DNA of 64,000 bases from Pelomonas candidula (GTDB lineage: Bacteria > Pseudomonadota > Gammaproteobacteria > Burkholderiales > Burkholderiaceae_C), in assembly GCF_043555985.1 (NCBI RefSeq), contig NZ_JBIGIC010000006.1, forward strand, positions 1 through 64,000, in the 5' to 3' direction. Positions within the stretch are counted from its first letter, which is position 1, and every line of letters begins with the position of its first letter. Position numbers and translations under genes: made by a program. The notes under the pieces were generated by a model. That model saw only the letters and a program-made list of their open reading frames with translations, made no database searches and was not told where the DNA came from. Positions 1 to 7,033 of this stretch are shown one piece after another.

Positions 1-126
1 CATGGTGATCACTCCTCACACCCCCGCCCAGCTGTGGATATCTCGGGCAGGGTAGGTTGAACACCTGGGTCAAATTTGGGTCGGCAGGGCCCTCACGGGT
101 GGGTCAAATTTCAGTCGGCGTCAACA
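1..126 (-). mobile_element. Terminal region of an IS21-like insertion sequence, transposase start at the window edge
   Basis: Two 20-bp direct repeats, at 66-85 and 100-119, are identical except at two positions; both carry the core TGGGTCAAATTT and end in TCGGC. Multiple terminal repeats of this kind are typical of IS21-family ends. The right boundary is placed at 126, where the minus strand would begin TGTTGACG. At the left edge the minus strand has GAGGAG (17-12) followed by ATG at 3-1, so the first gene of the element (istA-like) would run off the window. The assignment rests on terminal architecture only; no transposase sequence is visible. Confidence 0.45.
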
Positions 127-156
127 AGCCAGTGTTCAATTCCCCCCGGCCCACCA
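127..156 (+). other. tRNA/tmRNA 3'-end-like fragment, cut by the insertion sequence
   Basis: The stretch contains a T-loop-like GTTCAATTC followed by a C-run and ends in CCA, resembling the T-arm and acceptor 3' strand of a tRNA or tmRNA. The expected complementary T-stem is not preserved upstream, where the putative insertion sequence begins, and the spacing from T-loop to CCA is one base short. It is read as a remnant of an RNA gene used as an insertion or attachment site. A terminator follows directly. Confidence 0.3.
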
Positions 157-168
157 TCCAAAGAGAAA

Positions 169-197
169 GGCCCGTGTAGGTGACACGGGCCTTTTTT
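169..197. terminator. Bidirectional rho-independent terminator
   Basis: A perfect 9-bp stem (169-177 with 183-191) and a 5-nt loop are followed by six T on the plus strand. On the minus strand the same stem is followed by TTTCTCTTT. It can therefore end both the RNA-gene remnant on the plus strand and lexA transcription on the minus strand. Confidence 0.8.
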
Positions 198-202
198 CAT
201 TT

Positions 203-234
203 TGGGCGAGCCGGGGAGAATTGAACCCCTGTCC
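203..234 (-). other. Second T-arm-like sequence, inverted relative to the one at 127-156
   Basis: On the minus strand this reads GGACAGGGGTTCAATTC followed by TCCCC and ends in CCCA, again like the 3' end of a tRNA or tmRNA. It mirrors the plus-strand copy across the terminator, giving an imperfect inverted repeat of about 25 bp. No complete cloverleaf can be built from the flanks, so it is not called as an RNA gene. Confidence 0.3.
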
Positions 235-247
235 GTGAACCTGATGG

Positions 248-919
248 TCAGTTGAATCCCTGGCCGCGGATCAGGCCGACTGCCAGGCCTTCGATGCTGA
301 AGTTCTCGCTGTTCTCGTTGACGACGATAGGCTCGAAATCAGGGTTCTCGGGCAGCAACTGGATGCCGTCGGGGCCGCGCTTGAAGCGCTTCACGGTGAC
401 TTCCTCGCCGACGCGGGCGACGACGATCTGGCCGTTGCGTGCGTCCTTGGTCGACTGGACGGCGAGCAGGTCGCCATCGAGGATGCCGATGTCCTTCATG
501 CTCATACCCTTGACCTTGAGCAGGTAGTCGGGCTTCCTGGCGAACAGGCCGGGTTCGACGGTATAGGTCTGCTCGACGTGTTCCTGCGCGAGGATGGGCG
601 CGCCGGCAGCGACGCGGCCGATCAGCGGCAGCGTGAGCTGGGCGAGGGCGGGGATGGGCAGGCTGAACTGACGGGCCCGGTTGACGGCACTCAGCGTGTC
701 GGACTTGAGGCGGATGCCACGCGACGTGCCGCCGACGAGTTCCAGCATGCCTTTGCGCGCCAGCGCCTGTAGGTGTTCTTCGGCGGCGTTGGCGGATTTG
801 AAGCCCAGCTCGGCGGCGATCTCTGCGCGGGTGGGGGGGGCACCGGTGCTCTCGATCGCGTTGCGGACCAGATCGAAGATCTGCTGCTGGCGGGCGGTAA
901 GCTTGGGTCGGTCTTGCAC
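248..919 (-). CDS. lexA: LexA, SOS-response repressor and self-cleaving protease
   Basis: The product is 223 aa when started at GTG 919-917, which is preceded by AAAAGG; the frame stays open further upstream but has no LexA similarity there. The N-terminus (about 1-70) is the winged-helix DNA-binding domain (TARQQQIFDLV, then TRAEIAAELGFKSANAAEEHL). The C-terminus is the S24 peptidase domain: cleavage site Ala105-Gly106, Ser140 in KGMSM and Lys177 in TVKRFK form the autoproteolysis machinery. LexA represses DNA-repair genes and is inactivated by RecA filaments. Two CTG-N10-CAG boxes lie just upstream, so autoregulation is expected. The gene diverges from an asparaginase gene. Confidence 0.97.
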   Translation of the reverse strand: MQDRPKLTARQQQIFDLVRNAIESTGAPPTRAEIAAELGFKSANAAEEHLQALARKGMLELVGGTSRGIRLKSDTLSAVNRARQFSLPIPALAQLTLPLIGRVAAGAPILAQEHVEQTYTVEPGLFARKPDYLLKVKGMSMKDIGILDGDLLAVQSTKDARNGQIVVARVGEEVTVKRFKRGPDGIQLLPENPDFEPIVVNENSENFSIEGLAVGLIRGQGFN

Positions 920-938
920 AGGCGGCCTTTTGTTGTGA

Positions 939-954
939 CTGGCAATTTGTCCAG
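939..954. promoter_or_regulatory. LexA (SOS) box 1
   Basis: CTGG-N8-CCAG, a perfect dyad in its outer arms that fits the CTG-N10-CAG LexA core of proteobacteria. It sits 19 bp upstream of the lexA start codon and within the lexA-asparaginase intergenic region. Confidence 0.75.
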
Positions 955-957
955 TAC

Positions 958-973
958 CTGTATTTTTGCCCAG
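958..973. promoter_or_regulatory. LexA (SOS) box 2
   Basis: CTGT-N8-CCAG, starting 19 bp from the start of box 1, so two boxes are roughly two helical turns apart and could be bound cooperatively. It overlaps the AGGA that serves as ribosome-binding site for the divergent asparaginase gene, so LexA could also affect that gene. Confidence 0.65.
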
Positions 974-985
974 GAAACCGAGAAA

Positions 986-1921
986 TTGCAAATCCCTGAA
1001 CCTTTGATTGTCATTCTGGGGACCGGCGGCACGATTGCCGGCACGGCCAAAACGGCCAGCGATGGCGTGGGCTATACGGCCGCGCAACTGCGCGTCGAGG
1101 ATTTGCTGGCGGCCGTGCCGGCGCTGCAGGCGCGGCGGCTGGAGGCGCATCAGGTCGCTCAACTGGACAGCAAGGACATGGATTTTGCTACCTGGCAACG
1201 GCTGGCGCAGGCTGTGCAGGCGCAACTGGCGCGGCCGGAGGTGGGGGGCATTGTCGTCACTCACGGCACGGACACGCTGGAGGAGACGGCCTATTTCCTG
1301 CACCGCGTGCTGGCGCCGGCCAAACCCGTCGTGCTGACGGCGGCGATGCGGCCTGCGACGGCGCTGGCGCCGGACGGACCGCAGAACCTGTTCGATGCGG
1401 TGCAGGTCGCCGCGACGCCGGGGGCGTCGGGTGTCGTCGTCGCCTTCGCGGGCCGCGTGCACGACGCGGTTCAGGTGCGCAAGACGCACAGCTATCGCGT
1501 CGATGCGTTCGAGTCGGTGGACGGGGCGCTGGTAGCTCGCGTCGAGGAGGGCGCCGTGCGCCTGCTCGGGTGCTGGCCGGCGGGCGAGGCCGTGGGGTTG
1601 GCTCGCGTCGAGAGGTCGGCCGAGAACTGGCCGCGCGTGGACATCGTGATCAACCACGCCGGCGCGGATGGCCGAGTGGTGCAGGCGCTGGTGAGGGAGG
1701 GCATTGACGGCCTCGTCGCAGCGGGCACGGGCAACGGCACGCTGGCCGCGCCGCTGGACGCGGCGTTGCGCGATGCCGAGGCGCAAGGCGTGCGTGTCGT
1801 CCGCAGCACGCGCTGCGATGCCGGGCCGGTGATGGACCTGCCCGGCCTGTTGCCGGCTGCTGGGGCGTTGAGCCCCGTCAAGGCCAGGATCGAGTTGATC
1901 CTGGTGCTGTTGGCATGTTGA
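986..1921 (+). CDS. L-asparaginase family amidohydrolase
   Basis: This 311-aa protein probably hydrolyses L-asparagine to aspartate and ammonia. Both threonine motifs of the family are present: ILGTGGTIAG at about 10-19 and VTHGTDTLEE at 91-100. No signal peptide is seen, so a cytoplasmic location is likely. The start is a TTG at 986 preceded by AGGA; a later TTG at 1004 is possible, and the frame is also open upstream into lexA. The gene diverges from lexA and its leader overlaps a LexA box. Substrate preference (asparagine versus glutamine) cannot be read from the sequence. Confidence 0.85.
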   Translation: MQIPEPLIVILGTGGTIAGTAKTASDGVGYTAAQLRVEDLLAAVPALQARRLEAHQVAQLDSKDMDFATWQRLAQAVQAQLARPEVGGIVVTHGTDTLEETAYFLHRVLAPAKPVVLTAAMRPATALAPDGPQNLFDAVQVAATPGASGVVVAFAGRVHDAVQVRKTHSYRVDAFESVDGALVARVEEGAVRLLGCWPAGEAVGLARVERSAENWPRVDIVINHAGADGRVVQALVREGIDGLVAAGTGNGTLAAPLDAALRDAEAQGVRVVRSTRCDAGPVMDLPGLLPAAGALSPVKARIELILVLLAC

Positions 1922-1931
1922 GCGGCGTCGC

Positions 1932-2366
1932 TCAGACGATGGTCAGGGTCACGTCCACGTTGCCGCGGGTGGCGTTGGAGTAGGGGCAGACCTCGTGGGC
2001 CGTGGCCACCAGTTGCTCGACGACGCTGCGCTCCAGGCCGGGCACGGAGATCTTCATGTCGACCGAGATGCCGAAGGCGCCCGGCTTGTTGGCGTGAGGG
2101 CCGATGCCGACGTCAGAGGTGATGGATACCTCGGCGGGCAGGCTGATCTTCTGGCGACCGGCAACGGCCTTCAGCGCGCCGATGAAGCAGGCGGAGTAGC
2201 CGGCGGCAAACAGCTGCTCGGGGTTGGTGCCGGTGGCGCCGTTGCCGCCCAGTTCCTTGGGCGTCGTCAGCACGAGGTCCAGCACGCCGTCGGACGACTT
2301 GGCGGTGCCGGCGCGGCCGCCGGTGGCGGTGGCGGTGGCGGTGTAGAGGGCTTTCTCGATGGCCAT
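1932..2366 (-). CDS. ohr: Organic hydroperoxide resistance protein Ohr
   Basis: A 144-aa Ohr/OsmC-fold thiol peroxidase that reduces organic and lipid hydroperoxides. The two catalytic cysteines are in their usual contexts: Cys60 in GYSACFIGAL and Cys127 in HEVCPYSNATRGN. The start ATG at 2366 follows GGAGCC and sits 26 nt downstream of ohrR on the same strand, giving an ohrR-ohr operon. The 3' end lies close to the convergent asparaginase gene. Confidence 0.95.
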   Translation of the reverse strand: MAIEKALYTATATATGGRAGTAKSSDGVLDLVLTTPKELGGNGATGTNPEQLFAAGYSACFIGALKAVAGRQKISLPAEVSITSDVGIGPHANKPGAFGISVDMKISVPGLERSVVEQLVATAHEVCPYSNATRGNVDVTLTIV

Positions 2367-2392
2367 GGTGGGCTCCAGTGGGGGGGAAGGAT

Positions 2393-2884
2393 TCACGCGG
2401 CCGCGTCGGCGGCCCGGTTGAGTTGCTGACGCAGCTGCGTGAGCCGCTGCGTCAGCGCGATGACCTCGTCCAGCTCGCAGGCGCTCGCGCAGGCGAGTTG
2501 GCCGGGGATATCCAGGGCCAGCTGGCGCAGCTTGCGGCCCCGAGAGGTGAGGAAGAGGTCGACACGACGCTCGTCGTCGCGGGCGCGGCGACGTTCGACA
2601 TGGCCTAGGGATTCCAGGCGTTTGAGCAGTGGCGTCAACGTGCCGGAATCCAGCGACAGGCGCTGCCCCAACTGGCTGACGCTCAGGCCCTCGACCTCCC
2701 ACAGCACCAGCATGACGAGGTATTGCGGGTAGGTCAGGCCCAGCGGAGCCAGCAGCGGCTTGTAGATCTTCGTCATGGCCAGCGAGCTGCTGTAGAGCGC
2801 AAAACAGAGCTGGCGATCCAGTTGCAGCCATTGCTCGCGACTGTCGCTGGCGGTGGATGAAGGCTTGCTGCGTGGCATGGCCAT
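2393..2884 (-). CDS. ohrR: OhrR, MarR-family peroxide-sensing repressor
   Basis: A 163-aa MarR-type regulator, with LDRQLCFALY carrying the reactive N-terminal cysteine (Cys27) that OhrR proteins oxidise to release DNA. The winged helix covers about 60-100 (LSVSQLGQRLSLDSGTLTPLLKRL). Start ATG 2884 (or 2878, MPRSKP) is preferred because the more upstream in-frame ATG at 2914 would place coding sequence across the operator at 2895-2909. No strong ribosome-binding site is visible. It probably represses itself and ohr. Confidence 0.93.
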   Translation of the reverse strand: MAMPRSKPSSTASDSREQWLQLDRQLCFALYSSSLAMTKIYKPLLAPLGLTYPQYLVMLVLWEVEGLSVSQLGQRLSLDSGTLTPLLKRLESLGHVERRRARDDERRVDLFLTSRGRKLRQLALDIPGQLACASACELDEVIALTQRLTQLRQQLNRAADAAA

Positions 2885-2894
2885 AAATATAGTT

Positions 2895-2909
2895 TGCAAT
2901 TTAATTGCA
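2895..2909. promoter_or_regulatory. OhrR operator
   Basis: A perfect 7+1+7 palindrome, TGCAATT-T-AATTGCA, 11 bp upstream of the ohrR start. Known OhrR sites (for example TACAATT-N-AATTGTA in Xanthomonas) have the same architecture. It lies between ohrR and the divergent DUF1304 gene. Confidence 0.8.
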
Positions 2910-3005
2910 CGCAAATGAAATGGTCTTTTGGGAGACAGCTCACGCTAGGTTGATCTGCGACGATGCGCCACCCCCAATCGGTAGAGATCAACGAGGAGAG
3001 AGGCA

Positions 3006-3368
3006 ATGCTGATGGTCGCGAACGTGCTGGCAGCGCTGGTGGCGCTGCTGCACCTGTACTTCCTGGTGCTGGAGATGTTCTTCTGGACCAAGCCGCTGGG
3101 CCGCAAGGCCTTCGGGCTGAAGGCCGACTTCGCCGAGCAGAGCAAGACGCTGGCTGCCAACCAAGGCCTTTACAACGGCTTCCTGGCCGCCGGCCTGGCC
3201 TGGGGGCTGATGCAGGGCGCCGCGGGCGCGGGCAAGCCGTGGCTGGCGTTCTTCCTCGGCTGTGTCATCGTCGCCGGTGTGTTCGGCGCCGCGACCGTGT
3301 CGCGCAAGATCCTGTTCGTGCAGGCCGTCCCGGCAATGCTGGCGCTGGCGGCGCTGATGCTCATCTGA
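3006..3368 (+). CDS. DUF1304 family integral membrane protein
   Basis: A 120-aa protein made almost entirely of four hydrophobic segments (about 2-25, 52-70, 78-98 and 101-119). The pattern LHLYFLVLEMFFWTKPLG near the N-terminus, followed by FGL and NQGLYNGFLAAGL, matches the DUF1304 family, which has no established function. The start ATG follows GAGAGG. It diverges from ohrR across the OhrR palindrome, so co-regulation with peroxide defence is possible but not shown. Confidence 0.8.
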   Translation: MLMVANVLAALVALLHLYFLVLEMFFWTKPLGRKAFGLKADFAEQSKTLAANQGLYNGFLAAGLAWGLMQGAAGAGKPWLAFFLGCVIVAGVFGAATVSRKILFVQAVPAMLALAALMLI

Positions 3369-3514
3369 GGGACCGATGCCGGAGCATGCCGACCGATGGG
3401 CGTCGGCGCCTCGCCCGTCAAGCATGCAGCATGCGTGAAAAACGGGGTTAGGTGCCGAGGCCGCCCGCCGGGGTGCCAGCGAGCGCTCGGCTGCCACGCG
3501 TCAAGATGCGCGGC

Positions 3515-3901
3515 CTACTTGCGGCTGAGCTTCATGGTCCGACCGTCCTTGAGCGTGGATTGCAGTGTCTTGCCGTCGACGAACTTGAGCGTCGCGGTCT
3601 CGTCAAAGCACCCCTTCAGGACCTTCGCACCCTGGATCGCGATGACCATCTCGGACGCCGTCTGGGACACCACGGAAACCGGAATGTCCCGGTTCGCACA
3701 CTGATCGATGGTGGTGTAGTTGACCTTCTGCTCGTAGCGCATGGTGCCGCCGCTCTTCGCGATCGTCAGGTCGACCTGGATGTCGCCAGCGCTGGGGCTC
3801 GTCGCCGGGCCGCTCCACTTCCCATCGAACGTCGACTGCTGCGCAAACGCAAACGACGTGAAGAGCACCAGGAGCGAGGCAAATTTTGCTGAGGTACGCA
3901 T
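3515..3901 (-). CDS. Small secreted protein of unknown function
   Basis: A 128-aa protein with a clear signal peptide (MRTSAKFASLLVLFTSFAFAQ, predicted cut near 20-21). The mature part is short and beta-rich (FDGKWSGPA, IQVDLTIAKSGGTMRYEQKV, TLKDGRTMKLSRK) and contains two cysteines (CANRD, KGCFDE) that could form a disulfide. The AAGAGAG ribosome-binding site 6 nt before ATG supports the start. I do not recognise the family. It stands alone, with a gene-free stretch on its 5' side. Confidence 0.6.
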   Translation of the reverse strand: MRTSAKFASLLVLFTSFAFAQQSTFDGKWSGPATSPSAGDIQVDLTIAKSGGTMRYEQKVNYTTIDQCANRDIPVSVVSQTASEMVIAIQGAKVLKGCFDETATLKFVDGKTLQSTLKDGRTMKLSRK

Positions 3902-3994
3902 GTGATCTCTCTTTGGTTGGTAGGAATGCGTCGCCAGGCGTGAATGCCCGACAACCGAGGTCCCAAGCTTTTTGACTTGGGCGTCTTCAGCAGT

Positions 3995-4016
3995 GGCGTC
4001 GAACCGGTTCGACGCC
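3995..4016. repeat. Perfect 22-bp palindrome
   Basis: Eleven bases (GGCGTCGAACC) are followed immediately by their exact reverse complement. It lies in the gene-free stretch between two minus-strand genes. It could be an operator, a recombination site or a cruciform-forming repeat; nothing in the context decides. Confidence 0.6.
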
Positions 4017-4183
4017 TACCGCCACCTATTCGGCCGCGACCGGCCTGAATCCCGCCGATGTTGCCTGCTGGTTCAAACGCGGGCAAGACGCAACCTGCGG
4101 TTTACTGGCGCGTCGTCGCCGCCAGCTCAATGGCGTCGAAGCTGGCGTGCGTGTCCGCGTGAAGCCCAACACCGGTATTCCGA

Positions 4184-4210
4184 CGAAAAAAAGCGCCCTG
4201 CAGGGCGCCT
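4184..4210 (-). terminator. Rho-independent terminator downstream of yheS
   Basis: On the minus strand an 8-bp self-complementary stem (GCGCCCTG with CAGGGCGC, 4193-4208) is followed by seven T (4192-4186). It lies about 15 nt after the yheS stop codon. Confidence 0.8.
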
Positions 4211-4223
4211 TTCTTTGCTCGCC

Positions 4224-6176
4224 TCAGGCGCTCATCGCCTCGATCTGCTCGCCCAGCTCCAGCCAGCGCATCTCGTCGGCTTCGAGCTGGTCGGCAATCG
4301 CCTTCAGCCGCTTGCCCATCTCCGCGATGGCCGACGCAGCGGCGCCCTCGGCAAGCTGGGCCTCGATCTCGGTGCGTTCCTGGGCCAGTGCGTGCAGGCG
4401 CTTGTCGATGGCTTCCATCTCCTTGCGCAACGGCCGCGTTTGCTCGGCCAGCTTGGCGCGGGCCTGGCCGGAGGCCTTTCGGTCATCGCGCGATGCGGGC
4501 GCCGGTGCGGCGACAACGGCTGCAACCGGCGCGGGGGCGGGCGCTGCCGCGGGTTGTTTCTTGGCCGCGCGGGCCGCTTCCTTGCTCTGGTCCAGCAGCC
4601 AGCGCTGGTAGTCGTCCAGGTCGCCATCGAAGGGCTTGACCTTGCCGTCGGCTACCAGCCAGAACTCGTCGCATACCTCTCGAAGTAGCGCGCGATCGTG
4701 GGACACCAGCATGACGGTGCCTTCGAACTCGTTCAGCGCCAGGGACAGCGCCTCGCGGGTGTTCAGGTCCAGGTGGTTGGTGGGCTCGTCCAGCAGCAGC
4801 AGGTTGGGGCGCTGCCAGACGAGCATGGCCAGCACCAGCCGCGCCTTCTCGCCGCCAGAGAGGCTGCCGACCTGCTGGTTGACCATGTCGCCGGTGAAGC
4901 GGAACTGGCCGAGGAAGTCGCGCAACTCCTGCTCGCGGCCTTGCGGGCCGACTTCGCGGGCGAGCCGAACCATGTGTTCGAGCGGGCCTTCGTCCAGGCG
5001 CAGCACGTCCAGCTCCTGCTGGGCGAAGTAGCCGATGGACAGCCCCTTGCCCTCGGTCAGCTTGCCGCCCATCGGCGCCTGCGCGCGGGCGATGGTCTTG
5101 ACCAGCGTGGACTTGCCCTGGCCGTTGGCGCCAAGGATGCCGATGCGCTGGCCCGCCAGCACGGAGCGGTCCACACCGCGGACGATGATCTTGTCGCCCT
5201 CGTCAGTGCGGTAGCCGGCGCTGAGCTCGTCGAACATCAGCATCGGGTTGGGCAGGTTCAGCGGCTCGCGGAACTCGAAGTTGAAGTCGGCCGACGCCAG
5301 CACCGGCGCCAGCTTCTCCATGCGCTCCAGCGCTTTCACGCGGCTCTGCGCCTGCTTGGCCTTGCTGGCCTTGGCCTTGAAGCGATCGATGAATTTCTGC
5401 AGGTGGGCGACCTTCTCCTGCTGGCGCGCGAAAGCCGCCTGCTGCAACACCATGCGCTCGGCGCGCTGCGTCTCGAAGCTGGTGTAGTTGCCGCCGTAGC
5501 GCACCAGCTTGCCTTCGTCCAGATGCAGCGTGACCTTGGTGATCGCGTCGAGGAATTCGCGGTCGTGGCTGATGATGATCAGCGTGCCGTCGTAGCGCTG
5601 CAGCCAGGCTTCCAGCCAGACCAGGGCGTCCAGGTCCAAGTGGTTGGTCGGCTCGTCCAGCAGCATCAGTTCGGCCGGGCACATCAGCGCACGGGCCAGC
5701 TGCAGACGCATGCGCCAGCCGCCAGAGAAGCTGTTGACGGGCGCGTCGAGCTGCTCGGTCCGGAAGCCCAGGCCCATCAGCAGCGCCTGGGCGCGCGAGC
5801 GGGCGTCGAAGGCGCCGGCGTCGGCCAGCGCGGCGTGGGCCTCGGCCATCGCGTGGCCGTCGTTGGCCTTCTCGGCCTCGTCCAGCGCCACGCGCGCGGC
5901 CACCAGCGTCAGGTCGCCCTGCAGCACGAAGTCGGTCGCGCCGTCTTCGGTCTCGGGCATGTTCTGGGCGACCTCGGAGCGGCGCCAGTGGCGCGGCACC
6001 TCGACCTCGCCCTTGTCGTTGCCCAGACGGCCGGTCAGCAGCGCGAACAGGCTGGACTTGCCGGCGCCGTTGCGGCCGACGAGGCCGATCTTCTCGCCGG
6101 GCTGCAGCGTGGCGGACGCACCGTCCAGCACCACCTTGACGCCGCGGCGCAGCGTGATGTCGCGAATCGTGATCAA
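4224..6176 (-). CDS. yheS: ABC-F ATPase, YheS-type
   Basis: A 650-aa soluble protein with two ABC ATPase domains and no membrane segments, as in ABC-F translation factors that act at the ribosomal E site. Walker A motifs are GRNGAGKS (34-41) and GANGQGKS in the second half; ABC signatures are SFSGGW and SLSGGE; both Walker B motifs read LLDEPTNHLDL. The charged linker between the domains (about 240-300) fits the P-site tRNA-interaction motif. An Ala/Pro-rich stretch and a coiled coil make up the C-terminus. Its ATG overlaps the prmB stop (ATGA). The opening MITIRDITLRRGVKVVLDGA is more YheS-like than Uup-like. Confidence 0.92.
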   Translation of the reverse strand: MITIRDITLRRGVKVVLDGASATLQPGEKIGLVGRNGAGKSSLFALLTGRLGNDKGEVEVPRHWRRSEVAQNMPETEDGATDFVLQGDLTLVAARVALDEAEKANDGHAMAEAHAALADAGAFDARSRAQALLMGLGFRTEQLDAPVNSFSGGWRMRLQLARALMCPAELMLLDEPTNHLDLDALVWLEAWLQRYDGTLIIISHDREFLDAITKVTLHLDEGKLVRYGGNYTSFETQRAERMVLQQAAFARQQEKVAHLQKFIDRFKAKASKAKQAQSRVKALERMEKLAPVLASADFNFEFREPLNLPNPMLMFDELSAGYRTDEGDKIIVRGVDRSVLAGQRIGILGANGQGKSTLVKTIARAQAPMGGKLTEGKGLSIGYFAQQELDVLRLDEGPLEHMVRLAREVGPQGREQELRDFLGQFRFTGDMVNQQVGSLSGGEKARLVLAMLVWQRPNLLLLDEPTNHLDLNTREALSLALNEFEGTVMLVSHDRALLREVCDEFWLVADGKVKPFDGDLDDYQRWLLDQSKEAARAAKKQPAAAPAPAPVAAVVAAPAPASRDDRKASGQARAKLAEQTRPLRKEMEAIDKRLHALAQERTEIEAQLAEGAAASAIAEMGKRLKAIADQLEADEMRWLELGEQIEAMSA

Positions 6177-7033
6177 AGCAAATTCTCTTTCGTCACCAGC
6201 AGCACCTGGTCGGCGCCCGATGAGGTTTCCATCCAGACGACTTCGAGCTGCGGGAAGGCGGCCTCGAAGTGCTCGCGCTCGTTGCCGATCTCCAGCACCA
6301 GCACGCCGTCCTCGGCCAGCGCGGCGGGCGCGGCGCGCAGCAGGTCGCGGATGAAGTCCATGCCATCCGTGCCACCGGCCAGCGCGAGTTCGGGCTCGGC
6401 CAGGTACTCGGCGGGCAGGGATGCCATGCTCTGGCTGTTCACGTAGGGCGGGTTGCAGAGGATGAGGTCGTAGGGGCCTTGTGCACCCTTGAGGCCGTCG
6501 CCCTGCAGCAGCCGGATGCGCGCGCCCAGGCCATGGCGGGCCACGTTGAGCTTGGCGACTTCGAGCGCGTCGGTGCTGAGGTCCAGTGCGTCGACTTCCA
6601 CCTCAGGCCACGCCATCGCGGCCAGCACGGCCAGGCTGCCGTTGCCGGTGCACAGGTCCAGCACGCGGCGGCTGCTCGGGTTCAACCAGGGGTCGATGCT
6701 GGCGTCGGCGATCAGCTCAGCGATGAAGCTGCGCGGCACGATGGCGCGCTCGTCGATCGTGAACGGCACGCCCTGCAGCCAGGCCTCGCCGGTCAGGTAG
6801 GCGGCGGGCTTGCGGGTGGCGATGCGCTCGTCGATGAGCTTGACGACGGAGGCCATCTCGGCCTCGGTCAGCTCGTCCTCTTCGTGCTCTTCCAGCTCGT
6901 CCAGCGGGATGCCGAGGCGCCAAAGCGCCAGCCACATGGCCTCGTCGAACGCGTTCGTCGTGCCGTGGCCAAAAAACAAGCCCGCCTGGGCGAGGCGGGC
7001 GGCTTGGGTGTCGATGCAGTCAATCAGCTTCAA
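6173..7033 (-). CDS. prmB: Ribosomal protein L3 glutamine N5-methyltransferase PrmB
   Basis: A 286-aa class I SAM-dependent methyltransferase. The SAM-binding loop DLCTGNG is at 126-132 and the substrate-glutamine motif NPPY at 194-197. The N-terminal helical domain (DEAMWLALWRLGIPLDEL) distinguishes PrmB from PrmC, and the family modifies a glutamine of L3. It starts inside the pilU stop codon and ends inside the yheS start, so pilU-prmB-yheS look co-translated. Confidence 0.92.
   Translation of the reverse strand: MKLIDCIDTQAARLAQAGLFFGHGTTNAFDEAMWLALWRLGIPLDELEEHEEDELTEAEMASVVKLIDERIATRKPAAYLTGEAWLQGVPFTIDERAIVPRSFIAELIADASIDPWLNPSSRRVLDLCTGNGSLAVLAAMAWPEVEVDALDLSTDALEVAKLNVARHGLGARIRLLQGDGLKGAQGPYDLILCNPPYVNSQSMASLPAEYLAEPELALAGGTDGMDFIRDLLRAAPAALAEDGVLVLEIGNEREHFEAAFPQLEVVWMETSSGADQVLLVTKENLL

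Larger units (their letters stand above)
3902..4223. other. 322-bp gene-free stretch with a strong palindrome and a terminator
   Basis: No credible gene is seen on either strand. The stretch holds a CCCAAG/CTTGGG hairpin near 3962-3981, a perfect 22-bp palindrome at 3995-4016 and a rho-independent terminator at 4184-4210 belonging to the minus-strand gene that ends at 4224. The sequence GGCGTCGAA of the palindrome recurs once near 4132. Confidence 0.6.

Noticed and set aside
248..1786. A 512-codon open frame that contains lexA at its 3' end
   Set aside because: Only the last 223 codons resemble LexA; the rest runs antisense to the asparaginase gene, and the GTG at 919 has a ribosome-binding site.
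3420..3436. Repeated GCATGC words downstream of the DUF1304 gene
   Set aside because: Short, not a stable hairpin with a T-run, so not called a terminator.
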